Below are positions 32,425 through 43,651 of a stretch of 64,000 nt of DNA, piece after piece. This DNA is from Macrostomum hystrix (lineage: Eukaryota > Platyhelminthes > Macrostomidae). The stretch spans positions 18,666,501 through 18,730,500 of the forward strand of contig CATNEN010000001.1 of assembly GCA_950097015.1 (NCBI GenBank), read 5' to 3'. How positions within the stretch are numbered: position 1 is the stretch's first letter; every line of letters starts with the position of its first letter. Under the pieces are notes generated by a model. It made no database searches, was not told the origin of the DNA, and saw only the letters and a program-made list of their open reading frames with translations. Position numbers and translations under genes: made by a program.

Positions 32425-33722
32425 TCACTCAGAAAGTCTTTAGCCGGAACAAGAAAACAGCAACATATGAACTAAAAAACCATTACAACTGCTCAAAGTA
32501 CTCTCCCCCCGCATTGATACAGGCTTGCATCCTGTGGAACCAGCTGTCGAAGCACTGCCGCCAATCCTCATCCCGGAGCTCCCCGATGACGTCTTTGAAC
32601 TCATTCACAGCTTCTTCCGGCGAAGAAAAAATCTGGCCCTTTAATATCTTCTTGCACTTCAGGAATAAAAAAAAGTCGCACGGTGCCAGGTCTGGACTGT
32701 ACGCAGGGTGAGTCATCAGCTGGACACCACAGTCGGCCAGAAACTCGAGAGTTTGAGCTGCCGTGTGCGCACTGGCATTGTCGTGGTGCAGAAGCACCCC
32801 ACGCATTCCGCACCTTGGGCGCCTCTGGCTCACAGCAGAAAAAACTTTGGGCAGGCAAACCGTTGTGTACCAGTCAGCGGTGACTGTCCGGCGATCTTCC
32901 AGTGAAACGGAAGCCACATGTCCAGTGCGCATGAAGAAGCAGGCCACCATCTGCTTGCCGACACTCCGGTTGCGTCGAAACTTGGTTGGGCTGTCTTCGT
33001 CTCTGAAGGTTTACATGGATGACTGGCGCTTGTTTTCGGGGTCGTATTGATAAATCCAGGTCTCATCTCCCGTGAGGATGTCCCAGATACGCCGGCTGGT
33101 CCCAGATTCGAATTTCTGCAGCATAAATCGGCACCAAGCCACCCGGGTGTCCCTCTGCTCGTCCGACAGCTGATGGGGGATCCACCGGGAAGCCAGCTTC
33201 CGCACTCCGAGGTGTTCGTGCAGAATGGTGTGCACACTCCCCGATCCAATGCCCATCTCCTGCTGGATCTGCTGGTAGGTCACTCGCCGGTCAGCGTCAA
33301 TCATGCTGGACACAGCGCAGATATTTTCTGGGGTCACTGCGTCGCAGGGTCTCCCGGATCGATGCTCATCTTCGAGGCTTTCTTGACCTCGGCGAAACTC
33401 AGCGAACCAGTTTTTGACGGTTGCGTATGACGGACACAGATGAGCGAAAACGTCTTGTAAAGTTTGAAATGAATCGGCCGGCGACTTGCCTTGCTTGAAA
33501 TGCAAGTACATCATAGCTCTGAAGTCACGATTTTCCAGCTTCATTGTGCAATTGAACGGCGCAAGGGGTGAACTGACCTTGGCTCACTGCAGTGGACTCA
33601 AAAGTAACTGCTTCTGTTTGAAAATTTAGCTATAAGACTTTTAAAAGGTGGTCTTCACCATAGACAAATTTCATGCTTCTGCGTCTCGTGGATCATACTC
33701 AGGCTAAAGACTTTCTGAGTGA
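32425..33722 (-). mobile_element. mariner transposon, about 1.3 kb
   Basis: A 21-base perfect terminal inverted repeat, TCACTCAGAAAGTCTTTAGCC at 32425-32445 and its complement at 33702-33722, brackets one transposase gene. The 1298-bp span is normal for mariner. The outermost bases, and the TA target duplication expected of Tc1/mariner, could not be fixed. Confidence 0.9.
32483..33544 (-). pseudogene. mariner transposase with one in-frame stop
   Basis: The frame from ATG 33544 to 32483 would code about 353 residues. The N-terminal half has the paired helix-turn-helix DNA-binding region (ATVKNWFAEFRRG; YQQIQQEMGIGSGSVHTIL). The catalytic triad is complete: ILTGDETW, LLHHDNASAH and SPDLAPCDFFLF, with 34 residues between the second and third aspartates, so DD34D as in mariner. 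One TAA codon (33011-33013) follows QSSM, where mariners usually have tryptophan, and is the only break that I see. A cut-and-paste enzyme acting in the nucleus on the inverted repeats is expected of the family. This copy is inactive unless the stop is an error or is read through. Frames on the opposite strand are shadows. Confidence 0.9.
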
Positions 33723-33724
33723 CC

Positions 33725-34015
33725 CTCTGAGTATCAAGCTCCTATAAAGTGCATTAAGCTCCTATAAAGATTTTCTACTAAGTGTACAAACCTCTTGAGG
33801 TGGTGTATACAGCTCCTAATAACCGTATACGGCTCCTATAGTGTACAAGGCTCCTATAAAGTGTACAAGGCTCCTATAAAATGTACAAGGCTCCTATAAA
33901 GTGTACAAGGCTCCGATAATGCGTATTAACCTCCTACAAAACCAGGATTAACCTCCTACAAAACCAGGATTAACCTCCTACAAAACCAGGATTAACCTCC
34001 TGCAGCACTCAACCC
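33725..34015 (+). repeat. Two short minisatellites (AAGGCTCCTATAAAGTGTAC; AACCTCCTACAAAACCAGGA)
   Basis: About seven units of the roughly 20-bp AAGGCTCCTATAAAGTGTAC motif at 33725-33915 pass into three to four units of the 22-bp AACCTCCTACAAAACCAGGA motif at 33925-34005. They begin a few bases beyond the mariner end. 34020-34255 is AT-rich (TTTATATACTTATA words) and leads into the next gene. Confidence 0.85.
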
Positions 34016-34259
34016 CATCTGGCGTCTTCATGCCAATTTACTTTACTTTCACTAACATAAGAATGTCATCTTAGTTTAACTTTTTATACATTCGTTTGTA
34101 TACTTTTTTTATATACTTATATACTTTATATATGACCGTTATAAAGTAAAGGAGTCGAAAGCACTTTATATATTTATACTTTATACGTTTATATACTTAT
34201 ATATTTTTTATATTTTTATACTTCGTTTCAGCTGAATATTTTTTCTCCTCTGAACAACA

Positions 34260-35122
34260 ATGGCTGCAGCATGGCCTGAAGATTTCGAGATCGATCCTGA
34301 GGTTTCAGATTTGATAGAAAATCTTTTTAATTTTGACAAAGGGGACGACGACGACGACCAGGACGTGCGCGGCGCTGCAACTGCTGGTCGCGGTCGGCGA
34401 CAACGTGGCCCAAAGGGTTCATCTACTGGGCACGGTGAGTACAGGTCATGCCCACTGTGTGGGGCGACTGACCTGCGCTCTGATAACCTGCGCACTCACC
34501 TTATCGCGGTCCATCGCGAGGCCCACCCGATTCGCCGATCTGCGATCGCAGGTCTGGCAGCGCTTGAAGCGCCCATAGCAAAAAATGCGCGCAACTCTAG
34601 ACTAGGACTTTTTATGTGCGCCGAATGCCCGCGAGTTGGGCAGCGGATGGGCCAGCACTTTAAGAAGCGACATCCGCAAAAAGATCCTAGTACTGTCCAG
34701 GGCCGCGAAGCTAACCAGCGTATGCGAAATATGCTGGTTGACTTCGTTGACTATCTGCGACAGTATATTCGCGCTGGCTCGGTGGACCAACTCCGTCACC
34801 CGAAAGACTGGCCGAAATATGCAGCGCAAACTGCACCAGCCTCCCGCCCAGTAGGCCGTCCAGTAGGCGGCTCTGAGATTGAAAGACAATTTGCCTTCTC
34901 GGAGCAGTTCTCCTCAAGCTGCCGAGTGGGCGAACGGAGTGGCTCGGCTCCGCCTACAAATCGGGTGATGCCGCAAACAGGAACTCCGAATCAGACACTT
35001 CAAATTCAGAGAACAGGTAAGATATAAAAACACATGTCATTATTATGAAGTATATTTACTATTAATATTATTATTAATATTATTGTTATTATTATCAATG
35101 TTATTATTACTATTATTATTAC

Positions 35123-35153
<31 letters not shown>

Positions 35154-36866
35154 ATGACTATTGACTATATGTACAATCTTAATTCGATTCATCTATTCGC
35201 AGGATCAGAACCACCGGTGCAGAATCCTCGTACGTTGAATGCACCGCCTCCTGTGGCGGCTCCGCGGTTGCGCCTGCCACAGGTGACGCCTGGCCTAGCG
35301 CGTGGAACAGTGCGCATGATGACGCCGGTGCTCGAGTCACCGGTCAATACGCCGCCGCCGGAAGCAGGCGCAGGTGAAGCTGCAGGCGCGGATGCAGAGT
35401 GGCCATGGCAAGCAGGCGCATGTGCAGTGCCAACGCCAGTCACATGTGCACCGCCACCAGGCGCACGAGCGACACCATCCTCTGGACAAGCCCTGCCACC
35501 AGCCGCACATGCAGTGACACCATGGCAGACAGGCGCGTGTGCAGTGCCAACGCGTCACATGTGCACCGCCCCTTCAGGCGCACGAGCGACACCATCCTCT
35601 GGACAAGCCCTGCCACCAGCCGCACATGCAGTGACACCATGGCAGACAGGCGCGTGTGCAGTGCCAACGCCAGTCACACGTGCGCTGCCACCAGGCGCAC
35701 CAGCGACACCATCCTCTGCACAAGCCCTGCCACCAGCCGCACATGCAGTGACACCATGGCAGACAGGCGCCTGTGCAGTGCCGACGCAAGCTGCGCGAGA
35801 ACCACCACCAGCTGGAAATACACGGCCTTTCTTTGAAACTTGGCCCCAGCCTGAAAATGTGTCCGAAGAAGATATGGCCAGAATTGAGGACAGCCTGCCA
35901 GAGTGGACGGGGAGGCACTTGTATAGTGACACCAGCTACGCCACTCTGTTTTTGCTTCGCAAAAGATTTCCGGGCTTCTCAATTCCGTGGTCAACCGACG
36001 TGTCCCATCCATATTGGGAGGACCCTTTTAAATATCAACATCCGCGTCGGCACCAGACTGTCCAGCAGACGGACATGCTTGAGCGGCTGCTCAATGTTGT
36101 CAAGGATCGGGCTCGCACCGGCAGGTTTGTGTCCCAGCTCGGAGGGGCTCGCGACCCTGTTGCTAGACCTGCCTTGCCGAGTGAGCCGGACGGCTCTGCG
36201 CAATTCCAGCGCCACAAGGTTCTCACCGAAAAGGTGAAGAACCTGGTCTGCCTCTGGAAGAGGCTGGCAGCAGGCCTGGGCCAGATGCCATCGCTGAAAG
36301 ACCTGACGGACGAAAGAATTCTTTCGGCCACATGCTTTTGGCGCGTAGGCCCTAAGCGCGTGGCCAATTACATAACTGCCATCAACTGGTTTGTCGGCGA
36401 ACTATGCGCCGCGATGCGGTCAGAAGAGTACGCCTACCTTGCTGGTGGCCAGATTGACATTCCGCCTGAGGCGCTAGAAGATCGCCTCAAGACACTGCTG
36501 TCGTGTCGGCGGAATGCAAATATCGCGGCCCGCGTCGACGTTCAAACCTATCAGCGCGAAGAGCGCCACGCTGGTGGCACACTCACGCTGGAGTTCAGCA
36601 TTCAGTTGATGGCTAAAGTGTGGCATTCCGATCTGATTACTCGTCTCCAAGACGAGATCTTGCAGCTGAATGAAAAATCGCCGGCATTGACACCGCAGCA
36701 GTTGAGGCGTTATTGCTCGGTGCTGATCCTGAGCCACATGCGGTACCAGCAGTTCAGGATGGACGCCTACCGCCAACTTCGGTTCTTCCACCTGGACCCA
36801 CCTCAGCTGCTAATACTGGATGACGTAATACGTAATATTATATTACGTAATAATATTAAGTCATAA
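34260..36866 (+). CDS. Double zinc-finger protein with unknown C-terminal module, copy 2 (806 residues, two exons)
   Basis: Exon 1 is 34260-35016 and exon 2 is 35203-36866. The intron ends are CAG|GTAAGA and TTCGCAG|G, in phase 1, and the frame is continuous. Order: an acidic start, finger 1 (C64-x2-C67, H80, H85), finger 2 (C120-x2-C123, H133, H138), a helical segment (GREANQRMRNMLVDFVDYL), WPKY, then an Ala/Pro linker with 39-residue repeats. The about 330-residue module follows (FFETWPQPEN, HPYWEDPF, GGARDP, CFWRVGPKRVANYI, and a C-terminal RRYCSVLILSHMRYQQF). It matches the 751-residue protein along both head and module, so the module is a real conserved unit. The last residues (DDVIRNIILRNNIKS) come from a TACGTA palindromic run, so the true end or a further exon may differ; an ACAGGTAAGT donor lies at about 36882. 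A nuclear DNA-binding role is inferred from the fingers. Confidence 0.75.
35037..35155 (+). repeat. (TTA)n microsatellite in the intron
   Basis: A long TTATTA/TTACTA run lies between the donor at 35017 and the acceptor at 35202. Confidence 0.9.
35404..35790 (+). repeat. 117-bp in-frame tandem repeat (39 residues), three copies plus partial
   Basis: CATGGCAGACAGGCGCGTGT (first copy CATGGCAAGCAGGCGCATGT) recurs at 35404, 35521, 35638 and 35755, exactly 117 bp apart. It codes PWQTGACAVPT and an Ala/Pro stretch. It has the same position in the protein as the 23-residue repeat of copy 1 but an unrelated sequence. Confidence 0.95.
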
Positions 36867-36885
36867 TACGTAATACGTAATACAG
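36829..36885. repeat. TACGTAATA palindromic cluster
   Basis: GTAATACGTAATATTATATTACGTAAT and further TACGTAATACGTAATAC words, self-complementary at several registers, cover the stop codon of the 806-residue frame. Confidence 0.8.
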
Positions 36886-36889
36886 GTAA

Positions 36890-38540
36890 GTCAGTTCTTT
36901 AAAATGGCATGAGCAAGTCAGAAAGAGATCAGAAATAGATTTCCTCTATCCCCGCTTCACTCGTGAAATGAATTCTGTTCCAGAATGTTCTAGAATGTTC
37001 TGCAGTTTTAGCTGTCATGTTCAGCCTAGATTCTCCCAAATGTTTCTTATCTAAAAACAAACCTCATAAGCGAACAAGATAGATCATCTTCGTTGCAACG
37101 AGCGTGTGAATTAAAAAATGACTGTCAACACAGGTGGACAGGCGGCTTATTCTGAAGTTCTGACGGGCTTTAAGTTCTCTGAGTCGTTGTTCCCTTTGAG
37201 AAAACAAACTTCAGAATTTTTAGATAAGGGTCAGCATGGCGTAACCCAGTCCATGGACTGAACACTTCTGCAGCCAGCAGCTTGATCTTCGTAAAAATAT
37301 TTTGTTTTATAAAATTAAAAAGCGAGAAAACCGAAACCGAATTGATATTTAGAACTGCAGCAGCATTACACAGTTGTAGTTAGAATTTTCATAATGTACA
37401 GCGCTAATTTCCTACGGCATTGTCAGTCTTGACGCCACTTTGGCTTAACAACAGCCAGTGAAAAAGTGTTTTTGTCCTTCAAAAAGCCAGTCACAGCAAT
37501 AGTTAGAAAATCATAAACATATTTCATATCACATACTTCTCAAACGTAGAATTTGAGAATTCACATTTATTTTGGCTTGAGCAAATCACTTTTTAAACTG
37601 CAATGCACTGCAAACCTTTGTTTTCACTTTTACTTTCACTTCTCCGTTAATCTAATGCAAGTGTGAAACTTCAAACCGATTAACATAAGTTGACACTGAA
37701 ATTAATTAGACAAGACGAAATAAATACAAACACTCATGAGATTTTTTCCTGCCATTATTTCACGAAACATAGCTGGAAAGTTTATTTTGCAAAGCTAATT
37801 ATTATTTCAAGCATTAAATTGCTAGGAATTTCAGCCATATGTCATAATTATTTGAGTTGGCATTTGTATTTAGAGTATGAAGTTTGTGTATAGGTTCTGA
37901 AATATTTATGCACTGTAGCTACAGTTTTTACAGAAGGCACATTTTTACCATTTTACCTTCAAGTCTCTTATAGCAGCTCAAGTTCTGTGTTTATCTATAT
38001 TAGCAAATTTTTAAATGTCAACTAGGGATAAAAAGAGGGCCTCAGTTTAATCAATATTCATAAAGGCATTCAGAACAAGATTAGTTTATTCACACTTAAG
38101 TCAATCATGTCTTTTTGGTTGGCACTCAACAGGCTGTTGTTGATTGTTGGCCATTCAGCTTCAACACCCGACTCAGATTCTTGGGACTCTTGTCCTGTTA
38201 GATAAGCTCTCCTTGTCCTGTTAGGTGTGAGAGGTGAGACAGTTGGTTTGCTGTTTGTATTTAGATCTATAGCTAGGCAAGAAGGGGCAGAAGGCTGATA
38301 AGAGCTTATAAAGGATTGTTAGCTATATTAGGTTAAATAGGACCACAATTGAGGTAATTATACATGGCTGGTATGAACTATGTATGGGGCTTGAGCATAA
38401 ATGTACAAGATCTGATAGCTCAAGTGTACACTCTAGTACATCAGATAACTCAGTAAAGATAGCTAGCAATGCCACAATTCTAGCTAGTGTTATAAAGACC
38501 TGGGGAAAATAGTGTTCATAAATAAATAGTCACTAGCTAG
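36890..38540. other. AT-rich DNA; one dispersed repeat copy
   Basis: No gene seen. 37013-37070 (GTCATGTTCAGCCTAGATTC, then AAAAACAAACCTCATAAG) recurs at 42090-42170 and 42285-42360. 38190-38230 holds a two-copy CCTTGTCCTGTTAG word. Confidence 0.5.
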
Positions 38541-38544
38541 AGGA

Positions 38545-39745
38545 ATTTCATAAACAGCAGTTTCAAGGCAAACAACTGCTCATGCAGTATCAAAACCAAT
38601 AGCTCAAGGCAAACTGCTGTGCGTGCATTATCAAAACTGAGAGCTCAAGCAACCAGCAAAAAATTACACTAGGATCACTTATATTGCTTGTAGAAACAAG
38701 AAGAGAAGAGGAGAATAAAGGCAGGAGAGAAGAGGAGAGGAAAGAAGAGCAGAGGAAAGGAGGGGAGAGGGGGAGAGGAGAGGAGAAGAGGAGGGGGGAG
38801 AGGAGAAGAGGAGAGGAGAGAATTTGATAAACAGCAGTTTCAAGGCAAACTAACTGCTCACGCAGTATCAAAACCAATAGCTCAAGGCAAACTACTGTGC
38901 ATACATTATCAAAACTAAGAGCTCAAGCAACCAACAATTGTGTGTTGGGTATCTTGGGCTGGGTTGGGCTGACACTAAAAATGATTATGTACTTAAGCAC
39001 TTACCATAGCCTTTAATCATATGTGATTAGTTCTCATATGCCCTTAGCTATGCCATGAGAGTGAAGACAACGAGAAGCCACAATTCCAGCTAGTGAGCCA
39101 GTGTGATAAAGACCTGGTAAAATAAAGCTGATAAATAAATAGTCATTATAAGGAAATTTCAGAGCAAAGTTATATAACTGTACTAGACCAAATAACTCTA
39201 GTGTACACTAGGATCACTTATATTGCTTATAGAAACAAGAAAAGAAGAGGAGAATAAAGGCAGGAGAGAAGAGGAGAGGAAAGAAGAGAGGAAAGAAGAG
39301 CAGAGGAAAGGAGGGGAGAGGGGGAGAGGAGGGGGGAGAGGAGAGGAGAAGAGGAGGGGGGAGAGAAGAAGAGGAGAGGAGAGAATTTGATAAACAGCAG
39401 TTTCAAGGCAAACTACTGCTCATGCAGTCTCAAAACCAATAGCTCAAGGCAAACTACTGTGCATGCATTATCAAAACTAAGAGCTCAAGCAACCAGCAAT
39501 TGTGTTTTGGTATCTTGGGCTGGGTTTGATATAACACTAAAAATGATTATGTACTTAAGCACTTACCATAGCCTTTGATCCTATGTGATTAGTTCTCATA
39601 TGCCCTTAGCTATGCCATGAGAGTGAAGACAACCAGATGCCACAATTCCAGCTAGTGAGCCAGTGTGATAAAGACCTGGTAAAATAAAGTTGATAAATAA
39701 ATAGTCATTATAAGGAAATTTCAGAGCAAAGTTATATAACTCTAG
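38545..39745 (+). repeat. About 540-bp segmental duplication with purine-only blocks
   Basis: CACTAGGATCACTTATATTG begins the copies at about 38667 and 39206. Each passes into a pure A/G block (38700-38820 and 39237-39385). The copies then share CAGCAGTTTCAAGGCAAACT, which also lies before the first block at about 38560, so this sub-unit is present three times. The second copy continues through AAATGATTATGTACTTAAGC to the ATAGTCATTATAAGGAAATT stretch. No gene. Confidence 0.9.
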
Positions 39746-40178
39746 TGTACATTGGGATCAATTGTTATTGCTTTGCAGGAGCTAACCAACAATTTTGGGT
39801 TGGGTACCTAGCAAACACTTTACAACAAATGATTAGCCAAGCTTTACCAGTTCTCAGATGCCAGCCTGAAGATAGCAAGCAAAGCCACCATTCCAGCTTG
39901 TGTGATAATCCATGAGCAATGAGCTGCAGCTCAGGAGCATTGAGCTAAAAGCTAGGTTTCTCTAGCTAGCGAAACCAAGCTATACACTTTTAACATCCTT
40001 TTAACTACCTTAAATCCATTTGAACATTTTAAACACCCTTTGTTACACTTATTTTACTCTTATTCACTTCTACTTTTTGCTTTACTTTACTTTTACATAT
40101 TTACTTTTAAATTTTCAGATAATTCAATTGGTATTAATTCAATTATAATTCAATTCAAAGAATATCTTAATTGCAACC

Positions 40179-40379
40179 ATGGAAAAACAGCCACAGCAGC
40201 AGCAGCAGCAGCCTCCCATAGCTCCCAGCAGCCCCTGGGCGCTGCAGCCCATCGTGGTGGCCGGATTCCGTTCCGAAGTTCCGAAAGTACAGTGGTGGAA
40301 GTGTAAGGGAGGGGCCGGGGCGGCCACCAATTTCTCGCCGCCGAAGGCGCCCCGGTGCCCTCCCTCGGCGAAGAAATGA
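40179..40379 (+). CDS. Small ORF with polyglutamine start, hypothetical
   Basis: An ATG in good context (AACCATGG) opens a 66-residue frame: MEKQPQQQQQQPPIAPSSPW, then a Trp/Lys/Gly-rich part and a Pro/Lys end, stopping at TGA 40379. Its GC content is far above the flanks. No family is recognised, and no splice partner is evident. It could be a first exon or a chance frame in a CAG-repeat island. Confidence 0.35.
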   Translation: MEKQPQQQQQQPPIAPSSPWALQPIVVAGFRSEVPKVQWWKCKGGAGAATNFSPPKAPRCPPSAKK

Positions 40380-40929
40380 AAAGGTTTGTCTGAGCTGCCT
40401 ATATGTGATACCTTTAGTCCTTAATTCTTAATCCTTTATCGTTAATTCCTTAAATAAGTGCTAAGCGTACAATTATACCCGGTTTCAGGAGTAAGTTTTC
40501 ATTGACTCTGGTAAAACAATACTTACTTTTAGCCATTACAGCAACATTTAGCAAAATGCGATTGTCACACCACAATGCTAATGCAATAGTACAACGTAGC
40601 AAAATGTACTCACATTCAATGATTGTAGCCTCAATTTGCTTTCTCATCCGTCAAAATCGAAAACTCCCCTTTAGAATCTAAATTCCCCAAAGAGAGACAA
40701 TTACACAAAGAGAAACTTGGGCTCCTAAATCAATTTTATACAGCCACACCAATCGCTATTAGTAGACGTACCTCTAATCCACATACGGCTAGGGCGATGC
40801 GAAGCGATTGATCCACTCGTGACTTGCCTTCCTGGCCCTCTTCCTCGCTGTCGGTGAAGGACAAATCGACGTTGCAGATGGGTTCAACATCAGGGACGGC
40901 GCGGTTTTTAGTCTAGGAAGTTGTTGTGC

Positions 40930-41712
40930 AAAATTATAATTTATCAAACCTCTCACTCTACCTGTCACTCCACCTCTCACTCTACCTCTCACTCTTCCTC
41001 TCACTGCACCTCTCACTCTTCCTCTCACTCACTCTTTCTCTCACTCTACTTCTCACTCCACCTCTGACTCTTCCTCTCACTCCACCTTTCACTCTACTTC
41101 TCACTCCACCTTTCACTCTACCTGTCACTCCACCTTTTACTCTTCCTCCCACTCCACCTCTCACTCTACCTCTCACTCTTCCTCTCACTCTACTTCTCAC
41201 TCTTTCTTTCACTCTACTTTTCACTCCACCTCTGACTCTTCCTCTCACTACACCTTTCACTCTACTTCTCACTCCACTTTCACTCTACCTGTCACTCCAC
41301 CTTTCACTCTTCCTCCACCTCTCATTCTCCCACTCCACCTCTCACTCTACCTCTCACTCTTCCTCTCACTCTTCCTCTCACTCTACTTCTCACTCTTTCT
41401 CTCACTCCACTTTTCACTCCACCTCTGACTCTTCCTCTCACTCCACCTTTCACTCTACCTGTCACTCCACCTTTCACTCTTTCTCTCACTCCACCTTTCA
41501 CTCTACCTGTCACTCCACCTTTCACTCTTCCTCTCACTCCACCTTTTACTCTCTCTCACTCCACCTTTCACTCTACCTGTCACTCCACCTTTCACTCGTC
41601 CTCTCACTCCACCTTTTACTCTTTCTCTCACTCCACCTTTCACTCTACCTGTCACTCCACCTTTCACTCTTCCTCTCACTCTTTCGCTCACTCCACCTCT
41701 CACCCTACTTAA
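40930..41712 (+). repeat. 12-bp pyrimidine-rich minisatellite (CACTCCACCTCT / CACTCTTCCTCT)
   Basis: About 65 units of a 12-bp motif such as CTCACTCTACCT or CACTCCACCTTT cover nearly 800 bp with an almost pure C/T plus strand apart from the A of CACT. A small outlying piece lies at 42180-42265. The period keeps frames open on both strands; those frames are not genes. Confidence 0.95.
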
Positions 41713-42079
41713 GTTAACCATAATAGACACAGACTGTTAGAAGAATAAAGCAGGTGTAAAAATAGCTGAGTTGCTGCTTCTGATGTCTCACCTCACTGAG
41801 GGCGATCGATGCGCGCTTCAAACGAATTTTTAAACTGGGCCTGAATGTGCCCGCACCTTCGCAGTCGGATATTAGCCACTGATCACTGTTATCCATCGAA
41901 AGGTAATTGCTTCTGTGATGACAATGAATCGCAAAAGAATTTCAGGTGCGCTGACAATGAATGTCAATGTAAATACTTCAGAGCTTAAAAACTCGCAATT
42001 TAACGGCTGCCTAACGGGGTTATAAGCAACCCCACCGCCGCCAATCCAACTGGCCTGCTGTCCAGGAATGTGTACTGGA

Positions 42080-42400
42080 CTTCGAGTGTCATGTTCAAGT
42101 TTTCAACCTAGATTCTCCCAAATGTGTTTTCAAATGTTTATTTAAAAACAAAACTCATCAAGCAGCTCACTTATAACTAATATTTTATACTTACCTACCT
42201 CTAACTTTCACTCTACCTTTCACTCTTCCTCTCACTCTTTCTCCCACTCCACCTCTCACTCCACCTGCGCTGACAATGAATGTAATAGATTCTAGCCTAG
42301 ATTTTCCCAAAAGTGTTTTTAAATGTTTATATAAAAACAAAACTCATCAAGCAGCTCAATCATAAATTATATTTTATATTTAAAAAATATTGACAATAAC
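42080..42400 (+). repeat. Two copies of a dispersed repeat (AGATT(C/T)TCCCAAA...CAAGCAGCTCA)
   Basis: CCTAGATTCTCCCAAATGTG with AAACTCATCAAGCAGCTCA at 42110-42175 recurs at 42295-42360, with a related copy at 37013-37070. The two copies here flank the small minisatellite piece. 42400-43120 and 43200-43640 hold no gene that I can support. Confidence 0.75.
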
Positions 42401-43126
42401 TTGTTTTTCGTTTAAAAATGTACTTTTTTCGGAAGCTAGGCCTTTTGACATTGATAGCTTCCAGACTTTTTTCAATTCCTTCTCGTCGTGGCTCGGAGGC
42501 ATGACTGCAATTTAGGGAATTAAATAGTAGTCAGCTTCCTTTCTTGGTTTGATCGTCAGGGTCTTTTGTTAACCGAGAAGGAGGCCCTTCCCTGCCGCAG
42601 CAGCAAGCATATAGCCTATGCTCTTGAGAACATTTCGGAATTATGAAGTGGTGTTGATTACCCGAGACTAGTTTTTTTATAATTTCCTTTGCTTATTATG
42701 GCCAAGTGATATCACTTGTTTATTTAATTATGCTTGCTGCTGAAGAACCAAGTCGAAGCCACTATCGCATGTAAAATATTGGTTTAAAAAGAATGTCGAA
42801 AAGAACAGTGCAGGTACTTGCTACGGTGCTAGGTGCTAGGTGCTAGGTGTGCGGGCATGTGGAAAGTAATTTATTGTTTTTTCTGTCTATTTTTCAGATG
42901 TAATGATGCGGAAGTTTATCATGACACAATTGTATGAACAGAATAAATTGTATGTCTCATATATACAGCTTAGCCAAGACAAACGATTTGTATTTTTTTG
43001 TGCTTTTTGTACAATTTTAAAATGCGATGATGCCAAAAGAAATGGAGTATACATACACCCAGTTCTGTGAACGGGATAATTTTGTTATGTCCAGTAAAAT
43101 GTATGTCTGTAACAAATAGCAAAAAT

Positions 43127-43196
43127 CCTGACTAGCTGAGTTGGCAAATAACAGTTACAGGCCTGTAACTGTTATTTGCCAACTCAACTAGTCAGG
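43127..43196. repeat. 70-bp near-perfect palindrome without spacer
   Basis: The arms 43127-43161 and 43162-43196 are 35 bases each and complementary at every position but one (the C of CTAGCTGAG). The centre is TTACAGG|CCTGTAA. The AACAGTTACAGG part is the most stable inner stem. Confidence 0.95.
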
Positions 43197-43651
43197 GGAC
43201 ACTTATCTTATCTGCTTCGAATTTCCATAGAATAGTGGATTTTAAGTTGCTACCTTGCCCCACCCCAGAGGCAAGTCGACAAGTCAAAGTCAAGGGTAAA
43301 CAAAGTAACCTATTTCTTATTGCACGCCAGACCAAACGCCCTTCAGCTTATCTTCGTCTGTTGTGGTCCCTGGTCGGCTCGTCTGAGTTGCAAGCGAATT
43401 TGGGAAGCAGAAAATCGGCGGCCGTTTTGTCAACATAGGTGGGTGGATTCTGCCTAGGGCTCAAGTTCCCACACTATTTGCTCCTTATCTCTCCTCACGT
43501 CGATAAGGGCGCAAACCTTTCCTAAACAATTTGCAAAGTTTCCTGTTTGCTAAACCCAAATCCAAGTTTAAGTTGTGTAGAGTAGATAAGAAAATTTATG
43601 AACATGTGGCACTCGTAGAAGGGGATAAACAAGGCTAGCTTTCCTGTCCCG

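Noticed and set aside
32683-33430. Plus-strand frames of 65-127 residues in the mariner
   Set aside because: They are antisense shadows of the transposase frame.
40926-41717. Long open frames on both strands (263 residues on plus; several on minus)
   Set aside because: They arise because the 12-bp minisatellite has a period divisible by three. The translation is a Ser/Leu/His/Thr or Arg/Gly repeat with no start context or splice sites.
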